A stretch of 64,000 nt of DNA, taken from assembly GCF_003946335.1 (NCBI RefSeq), contig NZ_RHNX01000011.1, positions 18,878 through 82,877 of the forward strand. The letters are read 5' to 3'. The DNA is from Levilactobacillus fujinensis. Its GTDB lineage: Bacteria > Bacillota > Bacilli > Lactobacillales > Lactobacillaceae. The stretch's first letter is position 1, and every line of letters begins with the position of its first letter. The notes below the pieces were generated by a model. It was not told the DNA's origin and did no database searches. It was given only the letters and a program-made list of their open reading frames with translations. This document shows, in pieces, positions 28,087 to 37,043 of this stretch. The position numbers were made by a program, and so were the translations under genes.

Positions 28087-29451
28087 ATGGAAGATTCCTG
28101 GCACCAATTGAAGCCTAAGACCGGCTTTACGGTTCGGGTAAATGGTCGTATCAGTGATCTGAGTTGGCAAACGTTGACCCAACTCTACCAGCCCATTATG
28201 GGACCGAGTGCCGTAGGGCTCTTCTCGGCCCTTTTTTGGCTACCAAGTCCGGGAACCTATCAACGGCATACCACGCTGTTGGCGGTCCTTGGTCTGGATC
28301 TGGAGCACTTTTATGATGCGCGTATTCGCCTAGAAGCCACGGGGCTATTGACAACTAAGGTAACCACTCAGGATGAGCTGACGGGTTTTGTTTATGAATT
28401 ACACGCACCCTTAGCCCCGGCCGCCTTCTTTAAGGATGACCTGCTCAGCGTTCAACTGCTGGGAGTCGTGGGCGAGGAAATGTACCAGCAGCTGGTTACG
28501 ACAAATGTGCCCCGGCTGGCAACAATGCCTAACGAAAAAGACATTACGAAGAACTTTCTGGAAGTTTTTCATGTGGACGGGCAGGAGCTAAATGAGCTTC
28601 CAGCAGCCATCACGACAGGTCGGCAACGTTTAACGGAGGCAACACCGACTCCTGTCTTGTCCACTGATACTGAACCGGGTTTCGATTTTAAATTGCTGGG
28701 AGAAATTCTCGAGCATTCATTTATCGACACACGAGCAGTTCAAGCGAACCGGCAACTGTTACTGACCGAACATGTGACCTATGGTTTAGATGAGGTCACG
28801 ATGGCGCGTTATGTGGGTGAGGCTACGGACCTGGCGACAAATAAGTTTGATACGGAAACGTTTAAGCGAATCGTTGCACAGCATTTCGGGCAACCACGAC
28901 GGACGACAGTACCGATAACGGATAAGTCGAAGCCAGTCGAATCAACGATTGGGACGACCACGTCTGCGGAACAAGCCTTGATCAAGGTGGCCACGACGAC
29001 GGCACCGGCAGTCTTTCTACAGGCCATTAAGCAGAAAAATGGTGGCTTTGTGACGGATGGGGAGCAGCGTATCGTCCGTGATTTAGTTAGCCGCCAGCTT
29101 TTCTCGGAGGCGGTCTTGAATCTTATGATCTATCACGTTTTGGTCGATGAAGATAAGCCAACGTTAAATAAAAATCTGTTAGATACGATTGCTAACGACT
29201 GGAGCAAGGCCAAGGTCGATACTCCCCAGTTAGCTATTCAAAAGATTCGTGAGCGGCAGCGGGCTGCAAGTCAACCGCGCAAGTCGCGGAATCGCCAGCC
29301 AACGGTAAAGGAAACCTTGCCAGATTGGGCCAAAAAACCGGCGGCCGCGGCAACAACGTCGACTGCCAAGCTATCGACCGAGCAGCAGCAGCGCCTACAA
29401 GAGCGAATTGCAAAACTTAAAGAGAACCGCGAATCAGGGAAGGAGGACTAA
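28087..29451 (+). CDS. dnaB: replication initiation and membrane attachment protein DnaB (Firmicute type)
   Basis: Helicase-loading protein of Gram-positive bacteria; not the replicative helicase. 454 residues. Opens with the WYRVNGRISDLSWQ-like DDBH1 region (here F-T-V-R-V-N-G-R-I) and has the DDBH2/DnaD-like domain around residues 300-380 (LVSRQLFSEAVLNLMIYHV). The C-terminal tail is basic with Gln- and Lys-rich helices. ATG 3 bases after nrdR stop; dnaI follows 3 bases after. Confidence 0.93.
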   Translation: MEDSWHQLKPKTGFTVRVNGRISDLSWQTLTQLYQPIMGPSAVGLFSALFWLPSPGTYQRHTTLLAVLGLDLEHFYDARIRLEATGLLTTKVTTQDELTGFVYELHAPLAPAAFFKDDLLSVQLLGVVGEEMYQQLVTTNVPRLATMPNEKDITKNFLEVFHVDGQELNELPAAITTGRQRLTEATPTPVLSTDTEPGFDFKLLGEILEHSFIDTRAVQANRQLLLTEHVTYGLDEVTMARYVGEATDLATNKFDTETFKRIVAQHFGQPRRTTVPITDKSKPVESTIGTTTSAEQALIKVATTTAPAVFLQAIKQKNGGFVTDGEQRIVRDLVSRQLFSEAVLNLMIYHVLVDEDKPTLNKNLLDTIANDWSKAKVDTPQLAIQKIRERQRAASQPRKSRNRQPTVKETLPDWAKKPAAAATTSTAKLSTEQQQRLQERIAKLKENRESGKED

Positions 29452-29454
29452 CCC

Positions 29455-30381
29455 ATGGAAGATCTCAGTAAAACGATGCAGCAACTCATGAATCAACGCC
29501 ACTTAAACGACAACTACCGCCAATTGATGGATAAAGTCTACGCAGATCCACAGGTCATCCAGTTTTATCATGAGCATCAAGCAGAGCTGGCAGCAGACGT
29601 GATGACCCGATCGGCAGCAAAACTTTATGAATTTGTGAGCGAAAGGGAAAAATTAGCAAAGGGGGGCGTGACCTTTGCAACGGGGTACGAACCACAGTTA
29701 CTTGTGTCGAATCACCTTATTGATGTTGCTTACGTGCCCACAGTTGAAACACAAGAAAAGCAGGCTCAACAAGCACTACGCCAACGGGTCAAGTCGATTG
29801 CGATGCCAAAGAATATTCGGGATGCCAGTCTGACTGAATTTGACCAGGATGCTGATCGTGCGGAGGCCTTGATGGCAGTGTTGGACTTTAAAGATGCCTA
29901 TGAAGCGAGTCCGAAACGTCGCCACCAAGCCTTATATTTGGCTGGTAGCTTTGGCGTGGGGAAAACTTATTTACTGGCAGCCTTAGCGAATGAATTGGCT
30001 ACAGACGGATTTTCCAGCACGCTAGTTCACTTTCCAAGTTTTGCAGTCGAGATGAAGAATTCGATTGCCAAAAACGGTGTGGCTGATAAACTCGATGCTT
30101 TGAAGAATGCACCGGTCTTAATGATTGACGATATCGGGGCAGATGCAATGTCCGCATGGGTTCGTGACGATATTCTCGGTGTCATTTTGGAGTACCGGAT
30201 GCAAGAGGAATTACCTACGTTTTTTAGTTCTAATTTCTCTATGCAGCAATTAGAGACGGAACATTTACGAATTTCAACGCGTGGGGATGATGAGCCACTG
30301 AAGGCCCAACGCCTGATGCAGCGAATTCGTTTCCTAGCCCGTGAAATTACGATGGTTGGTGTCAATCGACGGCCACAATAG
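29455..30381 (+). CDS. dnaI: primosomal protein DnaI (helicase loader)
   Basis: AAA+ ATPase that loads the replicative helicase together with DnaB and DnaD. 308 residues. N-terminal helical domain (about 1-90), then Walker A GSFGVGKTYLLAAL near 165 and Walker B LMIDDIGADAMS near 222, with the C-terminal arginine-finger region RISTRGDDEPLKAQRLMQRI. ATG with GGAAGGAGG. Last gene of the nrdR-dnaB-dnaI operon. Confidence 0.95.
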   Translation: MEDLSKTMQQLMNQRHLNDNYRQLMDKVYADPQVIQFYHEHQAELAADVMTRSAAKLYEFVSEREKLAKGGVTFATGYEPQLLVSNHLIDVAYVPTVETQEKQAQQALRQRVKSIAMPKNIRDASLTEFDQDADRAEALMAVLDFKDAYEASPKRRHQALYLAGSFGVGKTYLLAALANELATDGFSSTLVHFPSFAVEMKNSIAKNGVADKLDALKNAPVLMIDDIGADAMSAWVRDDILGVILEYRMQEELPTFFSSNFSMQQLETEHLRISTRGDDEPLKAQRLMQRIRFLAREITMVGVNRRPQ

Positions 30382-30526
30382 GGTTAGTTTTTGCCTCTCT
30401 GGAGACTAGAACGGGGTGAACAATAGACCTGAGTCCAAATCTGTTAGAATCTTGGTTGACAGCGGAAACAACTTGAGAGATGTGTGATTTCGCGTTTTTC
30501 AGACGAACTAGAAACGGATTTTTTGG

Positions 30527-30612
30527 CTGACGGCTCTCCTGCAGCAAGTGGAATCCCTGGCAGCCATAGTGCGATCATTGGCTATCGATCTTGAACAAAT
30601 TCCCTGTCAGTG
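30527..30612 (+). repeat. dispersed intergenic repeat, partial 3' module (copy L)
   Basis: GCAGCAAGTGGAATCCCTGG, CAGCCATAGTGCGATCATT matches the 3' module at 63.3 kb. Ends just before the thrS leader promoter. Confidence 0.6.
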
Positions 30613-30613
30613 C

Positions 30614-30642
30614 TTGACAACTTTCACTGGCAAGTGTTTAAT
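30614..30642 (+). promoter_or_regulatory. promoter of the thrS T-box leader
   Basis: TTGACA at 30614-30619, 17-base spacer, TTTAAT at 30637-30642. Confidence 0.65.
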
Positions 30643-30649
30643 AGTCAAT

Positions 30650-30902
30650 GAAACCAAGAAGAGCTATGACGAAAGACATGGTGTTGGCGGGATCGTTCAC
30701 AGGAAGAGTTGGCCTAGCTTGGAAGCCGACTCAGCGACCGCAAACATTACCGCTTTCCTCAGCTGTCGAAAGGAAATTTTCGGCCGGTCCGTTCCGTTAT
30801 CGACGACTAGAGTTCACGGGAGTAGTCTCGTGAAAAATATCGGGTGGAACCACGTTATTGACGTCCCCAGTGCCTATTTAATAGGTGCTGGGGACTTTTT
30901 GC
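30650..30902 (+). promoter_or_regulatory. T-box leader (threonine) upstream of thrS
   Basis: Antiterminator T-box GGGTGGAACCACG at about 30842-30854, followed by the terminator hairpin GTCCCCAG..CTGGGGAC (30863-30895) and a T run. Upstream are the Stem I region and a candidate ACC threonine codon near 30748. Uncharged tRNA-Thr should favour read-through into thrS. Confidence 0.88.
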
Positions 30903-30942
30903 GTCGACGACCATCCAAAAATCAATGAGGGAGATCATAATT

Positions 30943-32886
30943 ATGGCAGATATTTCAATCAAATTCCCTGATGGTAAAGCGAAAGCATTTCCAGAAGGGT
31001 CAACGCCCGCTGACGTTGCCAAGTCTATTTCCATCAGTTTAGCAAAGAAGGCCGTTGCCGCTAAGTTAGATGGCAAAGTGGTCGATTACTTGACGCCACT
31101 GGCCGGTGATGGTGCTATTGAAATCATCACGAAGGACAGCGACGAAGGGTTGAGCGTTTTGCGGAACACGACTGCCGCATTACTGCGGATCGCCTTGAAG
31201 AAGGAATTCCCAGCCATTCGTTTGGGTGAAGTTAGTGCTGACGAAGACGGGTTCTTCGTGGATACCGACAAGGATGATCAACAAGTTAGCGTTGACGAAT
31301 TAGACGCCTTAGCTGTGATCGTTGAAAAATTAATTAGTGACAAACTGCCTATCGAACGGGTCTCCTTGAACAAGGACGACGCTTTAGCCGCTGCTAAAGA
31401 CGATCCTTACACGACTGAATTGATCAATGCCGTTGTTGGCGACGCCGTTTCTTTCCTGAAAATCGGTGACTACCAAATTCTCAGTGATGGTGCCCAATTA
31501 GTCAACACGGGTGACGTCAAGAAGTTCAAGTTGCTCTCCGTTGCCGGTGCTTACTGGCAAGGCAAGTCCTCAAACCCAATGCTCCAACGGATTTATGGGA
31601 CGGCCTTCTACAAGCAAGCTGACTTGGATGCCGACTTAGTTAAGCGTCAAGAAGCCCATGACCGTGACCACCGTGTCATTGGGAATCAACTCGACTTATT
31701 CTTTGTTGATCCTAAGGTTGGTGCCGGGTTACCTTACTGGATGCCAAACGGTGCCACGATTCGGCGAACCATCGAACGTTATATCATCGACAAGGAAGTT
31801 GCTAACGGTTACCAACATGTTTACACGCCAGTCCTTGCTAACTTGGATCTGTATAAGCAATCCGGTCACTGGGCCCACTACCGTGAAGATATGTTTCCAC
31901 CAATGGATATGGGTGATGGCGAACAACTCGAATTGCGGCCAATGAACTGCCCAAGCCACATTCAAATTTATAACCACCACATCCGTTCTTACCGTGAATT
32001 GCCATTACGGATCGCTGAATTAGGGATGATGCACCGTTACGAAAAGTCCGGTGCCCTGAGTGGTCTGCAACGAGTTCGTGAAATGACCTTGAACGATGGT
32101 CACACGTTCGTTGCACCAGAACAAATCCAAGATGAATTCAAGAGTATCCTGGACTTGATGGTTAAGGTTTACAATGACTTTGATATCAAGGATTACACGT
32201 TCCGTCTGAGCTACCGTGACCCTAAGAACACGGAAAAGTACTTCGATGATGACGAAATGTGGAACAACGCACAAAAGATGTTGAAGGGTGCCATGGATGA
32301 CCTTGGCTTACCTTACGTTGAAGCCGAAGGGGAAGCTGCCTTCTACGGTCCTAAGTTAGACGTGCAAACGAAGACGGCTCTTGGAAACGAAGAAACGCTT
32401 TCAACGATTCAATTGGACTTCATGCTGCCAGAACGCTTCGACTTACACTATGTCGGTGCCGATGGTGAAGAACACCGTCCAGTTATGATTCACCGTGGCT
32501 TGGTTTCAACGATGGAACGGTTCACCGCTTATCTGACTGAAATCTACAAGGGGGCTTTCCCAACTTGGTTAGCGCCTAAGCAAGTAACCATCATTCCTGT
32601 TTCCGAAGAAAAGCATGGTGCTTACGCCGATAAATTGGCTGCCGAATTAAAGGCTGCTGATGTCCGGGTCAACGTCGACAAGCGTGGTGAAAAGATGGGT
32701 TACCTGATTCGTGATGCCCAAACGCATAAGATTCCATACACGTTGGTTGTTGGTGAAGACGAAATGGCTAACGGGACGGTCTCTGTACGGAAGTATGGGG
32801 AAGACAATAGTGAGTCCATGAGTAGTGATGCCTTCGTCAAGGAAATCTTAGGCGATATTGCTTCTTATAGCCGCGAAGAAAAGTAA
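30943..32886 (+). CDS. thrS: threonyl-tRNA synthetase
   Basis: Charges tRNA-Thr. 647 residues: TGS domain at 1-60, the second additional (editing/SAD) domain to about 230, class II catalytic core with [26 protein letters not shown] (zinc-binding Cys and His) near 335, motif 3 [11 protein letters not shown] near 515, and the anticodon-binding domain at the C-terminus. In the editing domain, the usual HHHxxxH is not evident ([12 protein letters not shown] is the junction). Start at ATG 30943 with GAGGGAG; an ATG at 30925 overlaps that site. Confidence 0.97.
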   Translation: MADISIKFPDGKAKAFPEGSTPADVAKSISISLAKKAVAAKLDGKVVDYLTPLAGDGAIEIITKDSDEGLSVLRNTTAALLRIALKKEFPAIRLGEVSADEDGFFVDTDKDDQQVSVDELDALAVIVEKLISDKLPIERVSLNKDDALAAAKDDPYTTELINAVVGDAVSFLKIGDYQILSDGAQLVNTGDVKKFKLLSVAGAYWQGKSSNPMLQRIYGTAFYKQADLDADLVKRQEAHDRDHRVIGNQLDLFFVDPKVGAGLPYWMPNGATIRRTIERYIIDKEVANGYQHVYTPVLANLDLYKQSGHWAHYREDMFPPMDMGDGEQLELRPMNCPSHIQIYNHHIRSYRELPLRIAELGMMHRYEKSGALSGLQRVREMTLNDGHTFVAPEQIQDEFKSILDLMVKVYNDFDIKDYTFRLSYRDPKNTEKYFDDDEMWNNAQKMLKGAMDDLGLPYVEAEGEAAFYGPKLDVQTKTALGNEETLSTIQLDFMLPERFDLHYVGADGEEHRPVMIHRGLVSTMERFTAYLTEIYKGAFPTWLAPKQVTIIPVSEEKHGAYADKLAAELKAADVRVNVDKRGEKMGYLIRDAQTHKIPYTLVVGEDEMANGTVSVRKYGEDNSESMSSDAFVKEILGDIASYSREEK

Positions 32887-32940
32887 AACTAACTTTAAGA
32901 TCAAGAATGTAGCTGGTTCTTGACACATATATCATAAAGG

Positions 32941-32978
32941 GAAACGGGGACGCTAAATTGGCGGCCTCGTTTTCTTTA
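32941..32978 (+). terminator. terminator after thrS
   Basis: GAAACGGGG and CCTCGTTTTC pair imperfectly around an inner GC pairing; followed by TTTAG. Weaker than most in this window. Confidence 0.6.
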
Positions 32979-33146
32979 GCTAGAGAGTCATGAGGAGAAG
33001 TGGTAACGTAGTTCATAGAGTTGTTTAGAGGACCCGTGGACGAATGGCGTCGAATGATTACGGTGGTGACAGCCGTGCGGACGAAGTGGAGACGTTTTGG
33101 GAAGCGACCGAAGAGCGTATCTATATCTAAGAAGGAAGATGTTAGG

Positions 33147-34631
33147 ATGTCACAGCCAAGAACCAACGTGCTTGCCGTGACGATTGCTATTTACGTGGCA
33201 ACATTTGTGAGCGCGATTGAAGGGACCATCGTATCGACCGCCCTACCCACAATTGTCGGAAATCTACATGGTGTTGCGTTGATGAACTGGGTCTTTTCAA
33301 TTTACTTACTGGCCACCGCGATGGTGACGCCAATCTATGGCAAACTCGCCGATGTGATCGGCCGTAAACCAATCATGCAGTTTGGACTAGCCGTGTTCAT
33401 TGTGGGGTCGGCGATGAGCGGACTGGCTACGAGCATGCCAGTCTTAATTTTTTGGCGGGCGATTCAAGGAATTGGAGCAGGTGCCTTACTTCCAGTCTCA
33501 ATGACGATTATTGCTGATATTTATTCGATTGAAAAACGGGCAAAAATCTTAGGAATTACGAACTCCGCGTGGGGAATTGCGGCAGTGCTAGCACCTTTAC
33601 TGGGTGGTGTCATCATCGACAAACTCAGCTGGCACTGGATTTTCTTCATTAACGTGCCAATTGGATTAATCACCATGTTATTATTTCAATTATACTTACA
33701 CGAACCTAAGCGGCAGCGAACGGAGAGTATCGATTATTTGGGGAGCTTCTGGTTGATGTTATGCTTGCTTAGCCTGATGTTGAGTTTTCAAGTGCTTAGC
33801 AGTCACCCCATCATCTGGGCGGGATTCATCGGTGGGTTGGTAATCAGCACTGTCAGTCTGATATTATTCGTTCGGCGAGAAAAACGGGCGGTCGACCCGA
33901 TTATCTCGCTAGAACTCTTTAAGAATCGGCCATTCATCGTGCAAAATACGATTGCGGCGTTGATCAATGGCTACTTAATGGCACTGACGGTTTACGTGCC
34001 GACCTGGGGCCAAGGCCTTCATGGTGTTTCCGCTTCGGAGGCTGGTTTAGCGTTAACACCGAACTCATTGATGTGGGTCGTGGGGGCCTTTGCAACGAGT
34101 TGCTTTTTGGCGCGTTGGACGCCCCGACGGATCTTATACTTTAGCCTGTCTTTTATCTTAGTAGCGGGTTTAGCGTTAGCTTTATTACCGATGCAGGCGT
34201 CGTTTGGCTGGTTCTTCATCATTACGGCAGTCAACGGCTTTGGCTTTGGGATTGCTATGACAACAACCACGCTGACTTCTCAGCGCTTGGTCTCGGCTGA
34301 AAATGTCGGGGTGGCGACCTCATTCAACACGTTAGGTCGGACGATTGGCCAAACTCTGATGGTTTCTATTTTTGGAATTATCCTAAACACGGGGATGCAG
34401 CAGGGAATCACGCGTTCTGCGGGGACAAGTATGGCGATGATGAATCGCCTGATCAACCCACAGACGGCGAGTGATTTGCCGGAGAATTTATTGCCAACCC
34501 TGCGGCATATCCTGTATAATGGCTTGCATTGGGTTTATGTGATTGGGTTTGTCATCGTTGTGTTGACATTTGTCATTAACCGGCTGGATCATAGCAATCA
34601 GGTTTTGGGTAGTGGGGCGCCTGATGACTAA
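33147..34631 (+). CDS. MFS drug exporter, DHA2 (14-TMS, EmrB/QacA) family
   Basis: 494 residues with 14 hydrophobic segments. Motif A GKLADVIGRKP near residue 72, the antiporter motif C region GAGALLPVS near 112, and the D1-like region AIEGTIVSTALPTIVGNL near 23 (family motif LDxTIVNVALP). Probably exports toxic compounds in exchange for protons; no substrate can be named. The start at ATG 33147 follows GAAGGAAG; the longer open frame upstream (from 33021) lacks a site. No regulator gene beside it. Confidence 0.9.
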   Translation: MSQPRTNVLAVTIAIYVATFVSAIEGTIVSTALPTIVGNLHGVALMNWVFSIYLLATAMVTPIYGKLADVIGRKPIMQFGLAVFIVGSAMSGLATSMPVLIFWRAIQGIGAGALLPVSMTIIADIYSIEKRAKILGITNSAWGIAAVLAPLLGGVIIDKLSWHWIFFINVPIGLITMLLFQLYLHEPKRQRTESIDYLGSFWLMLCLLSLMLSFQVLSSHPIIWAGFIGGLVISTVSLILFVRREKRAVDPIISLELFKNRPFIVQNTIAALINGYLMALTVYVPTWGQGLHGVSASEAGLALTPNSLMWVVGAFATSCFLARWTPRRILYFSLSFILVAGLALALLPMQASFGWFFIITAVNGFGFGIAMTTTTLTSQRLVSAENVGVATSFNTLGRTIGQTLMVSIFGIILNTGMQQGITRSAGTSMAMMNRLINPQTASDLPENLLPTLRHILYNGLHWVYVIGFVIVVLTFVINRLDHSNQVLGSGAPDD

Positions 34632-34682
34632 TCGAGGCAACTGTCAGAACGGCCGATTTTCTGAAAAACTAAGAAACACCCG

Positions 34683-34711
34683 TTGACATGAAACGGGCTA
34701 GCTGGTATGAT
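34683..34711 (+). promoter_or_regulatory. promoter of the infC-rpmI-rplT operon
   Basis: TTGACA (34683-34688), exact 17-base spacer, TATGAT (34706-34711). Confidence 0.85.
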
Positions 34712-34719
34712 GGTTAAGT

Positions 34720-34857
34720 TGAGAAATTAAGCAGAGGCTTCCGCTTCTCGCCTTATGACGTAGGTTATTGGGCTGGATATGCACGTTATCTAATCATTTA
34801 GATTGGATTTTGGTGCGGGAGCCGTTTGATTTTCATCAAAGGTTCCCGCATTTTTTT
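34720..34857 (+). promoter_or_regulatory. ribosomal protein L20 leader RNA
   Basis: The leader holds AGAGGCTTCCGCTTCTCGCC near 34733 and ends in a terminator hairpin TGCGGGAGCC..GGTTCCCGCA (34814-34850) plus seven T. This layout is the L20 leader of Firmicutes, where free L20 binds the RNA and promotes termination before infC. Confidence 0.8.
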
Positions 34858-34906
34858 GTGAGTGAGATTTCTGCAGTTCTCGAGATTATTTTGGAGGTGG
34901 ATTACC

Positions 34907-35425
34907 ATAGCAAACGACACGATTGTCAACGAGGGGATTCGCGCACGCGAAGTTCGATTGATTGCCGGCGACGGTGAACAATTGGGTATTAAGTCTAAGC
35001 AAGAAGCTTTGCAGATTGCTGAAGACGCTAACCTCGATTTAGTTTTGGTTGCACCGAAAGCTAAGCCACCAGTAGCCCGAATCATGGACTACGGGAAATA
35101 CCGCTTTGAGTTGCAAAAGAAGCAACGCGAAGCTCGTAAAAAGCAAAAAGTGATCAGTGTCAAAGAAGTACGGCTCAGCCCTACGATTGATACCAACGAC
35201 TTTAACACCAAGCTGAAGAACGCTAAGAAGTTCTTGGGTAAGGGTGAAAAGGTTCGGGTCTCAATTCGGTTTAAGGGTCGGGCAATTACGCATAAGGACA
35301 TTGGTCGTGAGGTGCTCAACCGGATGGCTCAGGAAACTTCTGACGTCGCTACAGTTGAACAACGGCCAAAGATGGATGGTCGCAGCATGTTTCTCATGTT
35401 GTCACCCATCGCTGAGAATAAGTAA
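34907..35425 (+). CDS. infC: translation initiation factor IF-3
   Basis: Binds the 30S subunit, prevents premature 50S joining and checks start codons. 172 residues: N-terminal domain [23 protein letters not shown], linker MDYGKYRFE, and C-terminal [16 protein letters not shown]. The start appears to be ATA at 34907: GGAGG (34893-34897) is 9 bases before, and homology begins there. An in-frame ATT at 34901 is too close (3 bases); an ATG at 34862 has no ribosome binding site and would lie at the end of the leader. Rare start codons are known for infC and tie it to its own proofreading. Confidence 0.94.
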   Translation: MANDTIVNEGIRAREVRLIAGDGEQLGIKSKQEALQIAEDANLDLVLVAPKAKPPVARIMDYGKYRFELQKKQREARKKQKVISVKEVRLSPTIDTNDFNTKLKNAKKFLGKGEKVRVSIRFKGRAITHKDIGREVLNRMAQETSDVATVEQRPKMDGRSMFLMLSPIAENK

Positions 35426-35471
35426 TTGATTGGGTAGCCTAGCTACCGATTTAAGGAGGATATTTCGTATT

Positions 35472-35666
35472 ATGCCAAAGATGAAGACTAACCGCGCCGC
35501 AGCTAAGCGTTTTAAAGTAACTGCCAAGGGCGGTATCAAGAGTGCCAACGCATACACGTCTCACCGTTTCCACGGTAAGACCAAGAAGCAACGCCGGAAC
35601 CTTCGTGGTACCCGGATGATGAACGAAACGACCATCAAGACTTACCGCGCACTTTTACAAAAGTAA
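35472..35666 (+). CDS. rpmI: 50S ribosomal protein L35
   Basis: 64 residues, strongly basic, with the family start PKMKTNRAAAKRFKVTAKGG and RNLRGTRMM near the end. ATG 35472 with AAGGAGGA. Second gene of the infC operon. Confidence 0.98.
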   Translation: MPKMKTNRAAAKRFKVTAKGGIKSANAYTSHRFHGKTKKQRRNLRGTRMMNETTIKTYRALLQK

Positions 35667-35736
35667 GCCGGTCACTAATTTTTCGGGTCGACGAAATGTC
35701 GACATAATGTTTGAATTGATTTAGGAGGAAAAGATT

Positions 35737-36096
35737 ATGCCACGAGTTAAAGGCGGTACTGTTACACGCGCACGTCGCAAAAAGGTTTTAAAGTTAGCTA
35801 AGGGTTACCGTGGTTCTAAGCACCGTTTATTTAAGGTAGCTAAGGACCAAGTCATGAAGGGCCGTCAATACGCCTTCCGTGACCGCAAAGCTACGAAGCG
35901 TAACTTCCGTAAGCTTTGGATTGCCCGGATCAACGCAGCAGCTCGGATGAATGGTCTGAGCTACAGCAAGTTGATGCACGGTTTGAAGTTAGCCAACATT
36001 GACGTTAACCGGAAGATGTTAGCCGACTTAGCAGTTAACGATGCTAGTGCTTTCACTGCTTTGGCTGACCAAGCTAAAGAAGCATTGGCTGCTTAA
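35737..36096 (+). CDS. rplT: 50S ribosomal protein L20
   Basis: 119 residues. Start [22 protein letters not shown] is typical, with the long basic N-terminal helix and a globular C-terminus ([21 protein letters not shown]). It assembles early in the 50S subunit and also represses its own operon through the leader at 34720. AGGAGGAAA ribosome binding site. Confidence 0.98.
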   Translation: MPRVKGGTVTRARRKKVLKLAKGYRGSKHRLFKVAKDQVMKGRQYAFRDRKATKRNFRKLWIARINAAARMNGLSYSKLMHGLKLANIDVNRKMLADLAVNDASAFTALADQAKEALAA

Positions 36097-36111
36097 TTCA
36101 GTTAATGATAA

Positions 36112-36140
36112 AGGGACTTCGCGTATGCGGGGTCTTTTTT
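36112..36140 (+). terminator. terminator of the infC-rpmI-rplT operon
   Basis: GGGACTTCGC pairs with GCGGGGTC, then six T. Confidence 0.8.
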
Positions 36141-36189
36141 ATTAGCCATCACTGGCAACACTAGCCATGAAGCTGGCGGCATAGTGTTG

Positions 36190-36360
36190 TCTTTGCTTTA
36201 CTGGTCGGTAGATATGGGCTGAAAAGGGTGCGGGTGCAATTTGAAGCTTCGAAAACCGGGAGTCTTCAAGTCTGTCGTTCAACTAAGCCAGTAGGCAGTT
36301 CACAGCTCACCGACTGACTGAGTAGAACGACACGCCTGAGTCCATATCTAGCAACTATGG
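36190..36360 (+). repeat. dispersed intergenic repeat, hairpin module (copy M)
   Basis: The cleanest copy of this module. TTTACTGGTCGGTAGATATG; hairpin TTGAAG-C-TTCG..CGGG-AGT-CTTCAA at 36241-36269; then CTGAGTAGAACGACACGCCT and GAGTCCATATCTAGCAACT. AGATATGGGCT and GAGTCCATATCT at the two sides are inverted with respect to each other, so an outer stem is also possible. Confidence 0.8.
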
Positions 36361-36440
36361 TGCAATAAATTTTAACCGATCCGAATCGTAAACTTAAGGA
36401 ATCTCAGCCGTTGATGGTGGTAAAATTGATTTGGATTGCG

Positions 36441-36446
36441 TATAAT
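36441..36446 (+). promoter_or_regulatory. -10 element of the yqeG operon
   Basis: TATAAT 54 bases before the chosen yqeG start; it lies downstream of the first possible start codon, which argues against that longer form. Confidence 0.6.
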
Positions 36447-36500
36447 AAAAAGCTAGACATGCCATTATTGGCAAATGGACGAAGGGGGGCAGTCACCCGC

Positions 36501-37043
36501 ATGGTTTCTCAATTTAAACCCACGTGGATGGTTACGAACATATACGATTTGACACCTAAGCAACTGCGTGAAAACGGGGTCCGAGCAGTCTTGACAGATC
36601 TGGACAATACGTTGATTGCTTGGAATAATCCGGACGGAACACCCGAGTTACGGCATTGGTTAACGTTGCTCGAATTGGCCGGCATTCGGGTCATCGTTGT
36701 GTCGAATAACAGCCGTGCGCGGGTAGATCGCGCGGTCGCACCGTTTAACCTCCCGTATATTCATCGGGCGTTAAAACCGTTATCGTGGGGATTGAGACGC
36801 GCTTTGCGGCGGTGGCACCTTCGTCGCGATGAAGTCATCATGGTCGGCGATCAATTACTGACGGATGTGTGGTCTGCCCATCACACGGGCATTCGTAGCG
36901 TATTGGTCAAACCCATTTTAAAATCTGATGCGTGGATTACCAAAGGCAATCGCGTGTTGGAAAAAGTTGTGATGTGGCGGTTGCGCCACGATTATCCAGA
37001 ATTAACTTGGCAGGAGGATCTTAATGAACGAAAAGCACACTGA
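36501..37043 (+). CDS. yqeG: YqeG-family HAD phosphatase
   Basis: 180 residues, HAD superfamily IIIA. Motif I is DLDNTL (nucleophile Asp) near residue 33, motif II S-N-N near 71, and motif III/IV K-P..VGDQLLTDV near 113. Substrate uncertain; relatives resemble phosphatidylglycerophosphate phosphatase but the bacillar gene is essential-cluster material of unclear role. ATG 36501 with GGGGGG 11 bases upstream, and the TATAAT at 36441 lies in front. Overlaps yqeH by 20 bases; first gene of a run to yceD/rpmF. Confidence 0.9.
   Translation: MVSQFKPTWMVTNIYDLTPKQLRENGVRAVLTDLDNTLIAWNNPDGTPELRHWLTLLELAGIRVIVVSNNSRARVDRAVAPFNLPYIHRALKPLSWGLRRALRRWHLRRDEVIMVGDQLLTDVWSAHHTGIRSVLVKPILKSDAWITKGNRVLEKVVMWRLRHDYPELTWQEDLNERKAH

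Noticed and set aside
33021..33146. N-terminal extension of the MFS exporter
   Set aside because: The extra 42 residues lack hydrophobic or family character, and the ATG at 33147 has the ribosome binding site.
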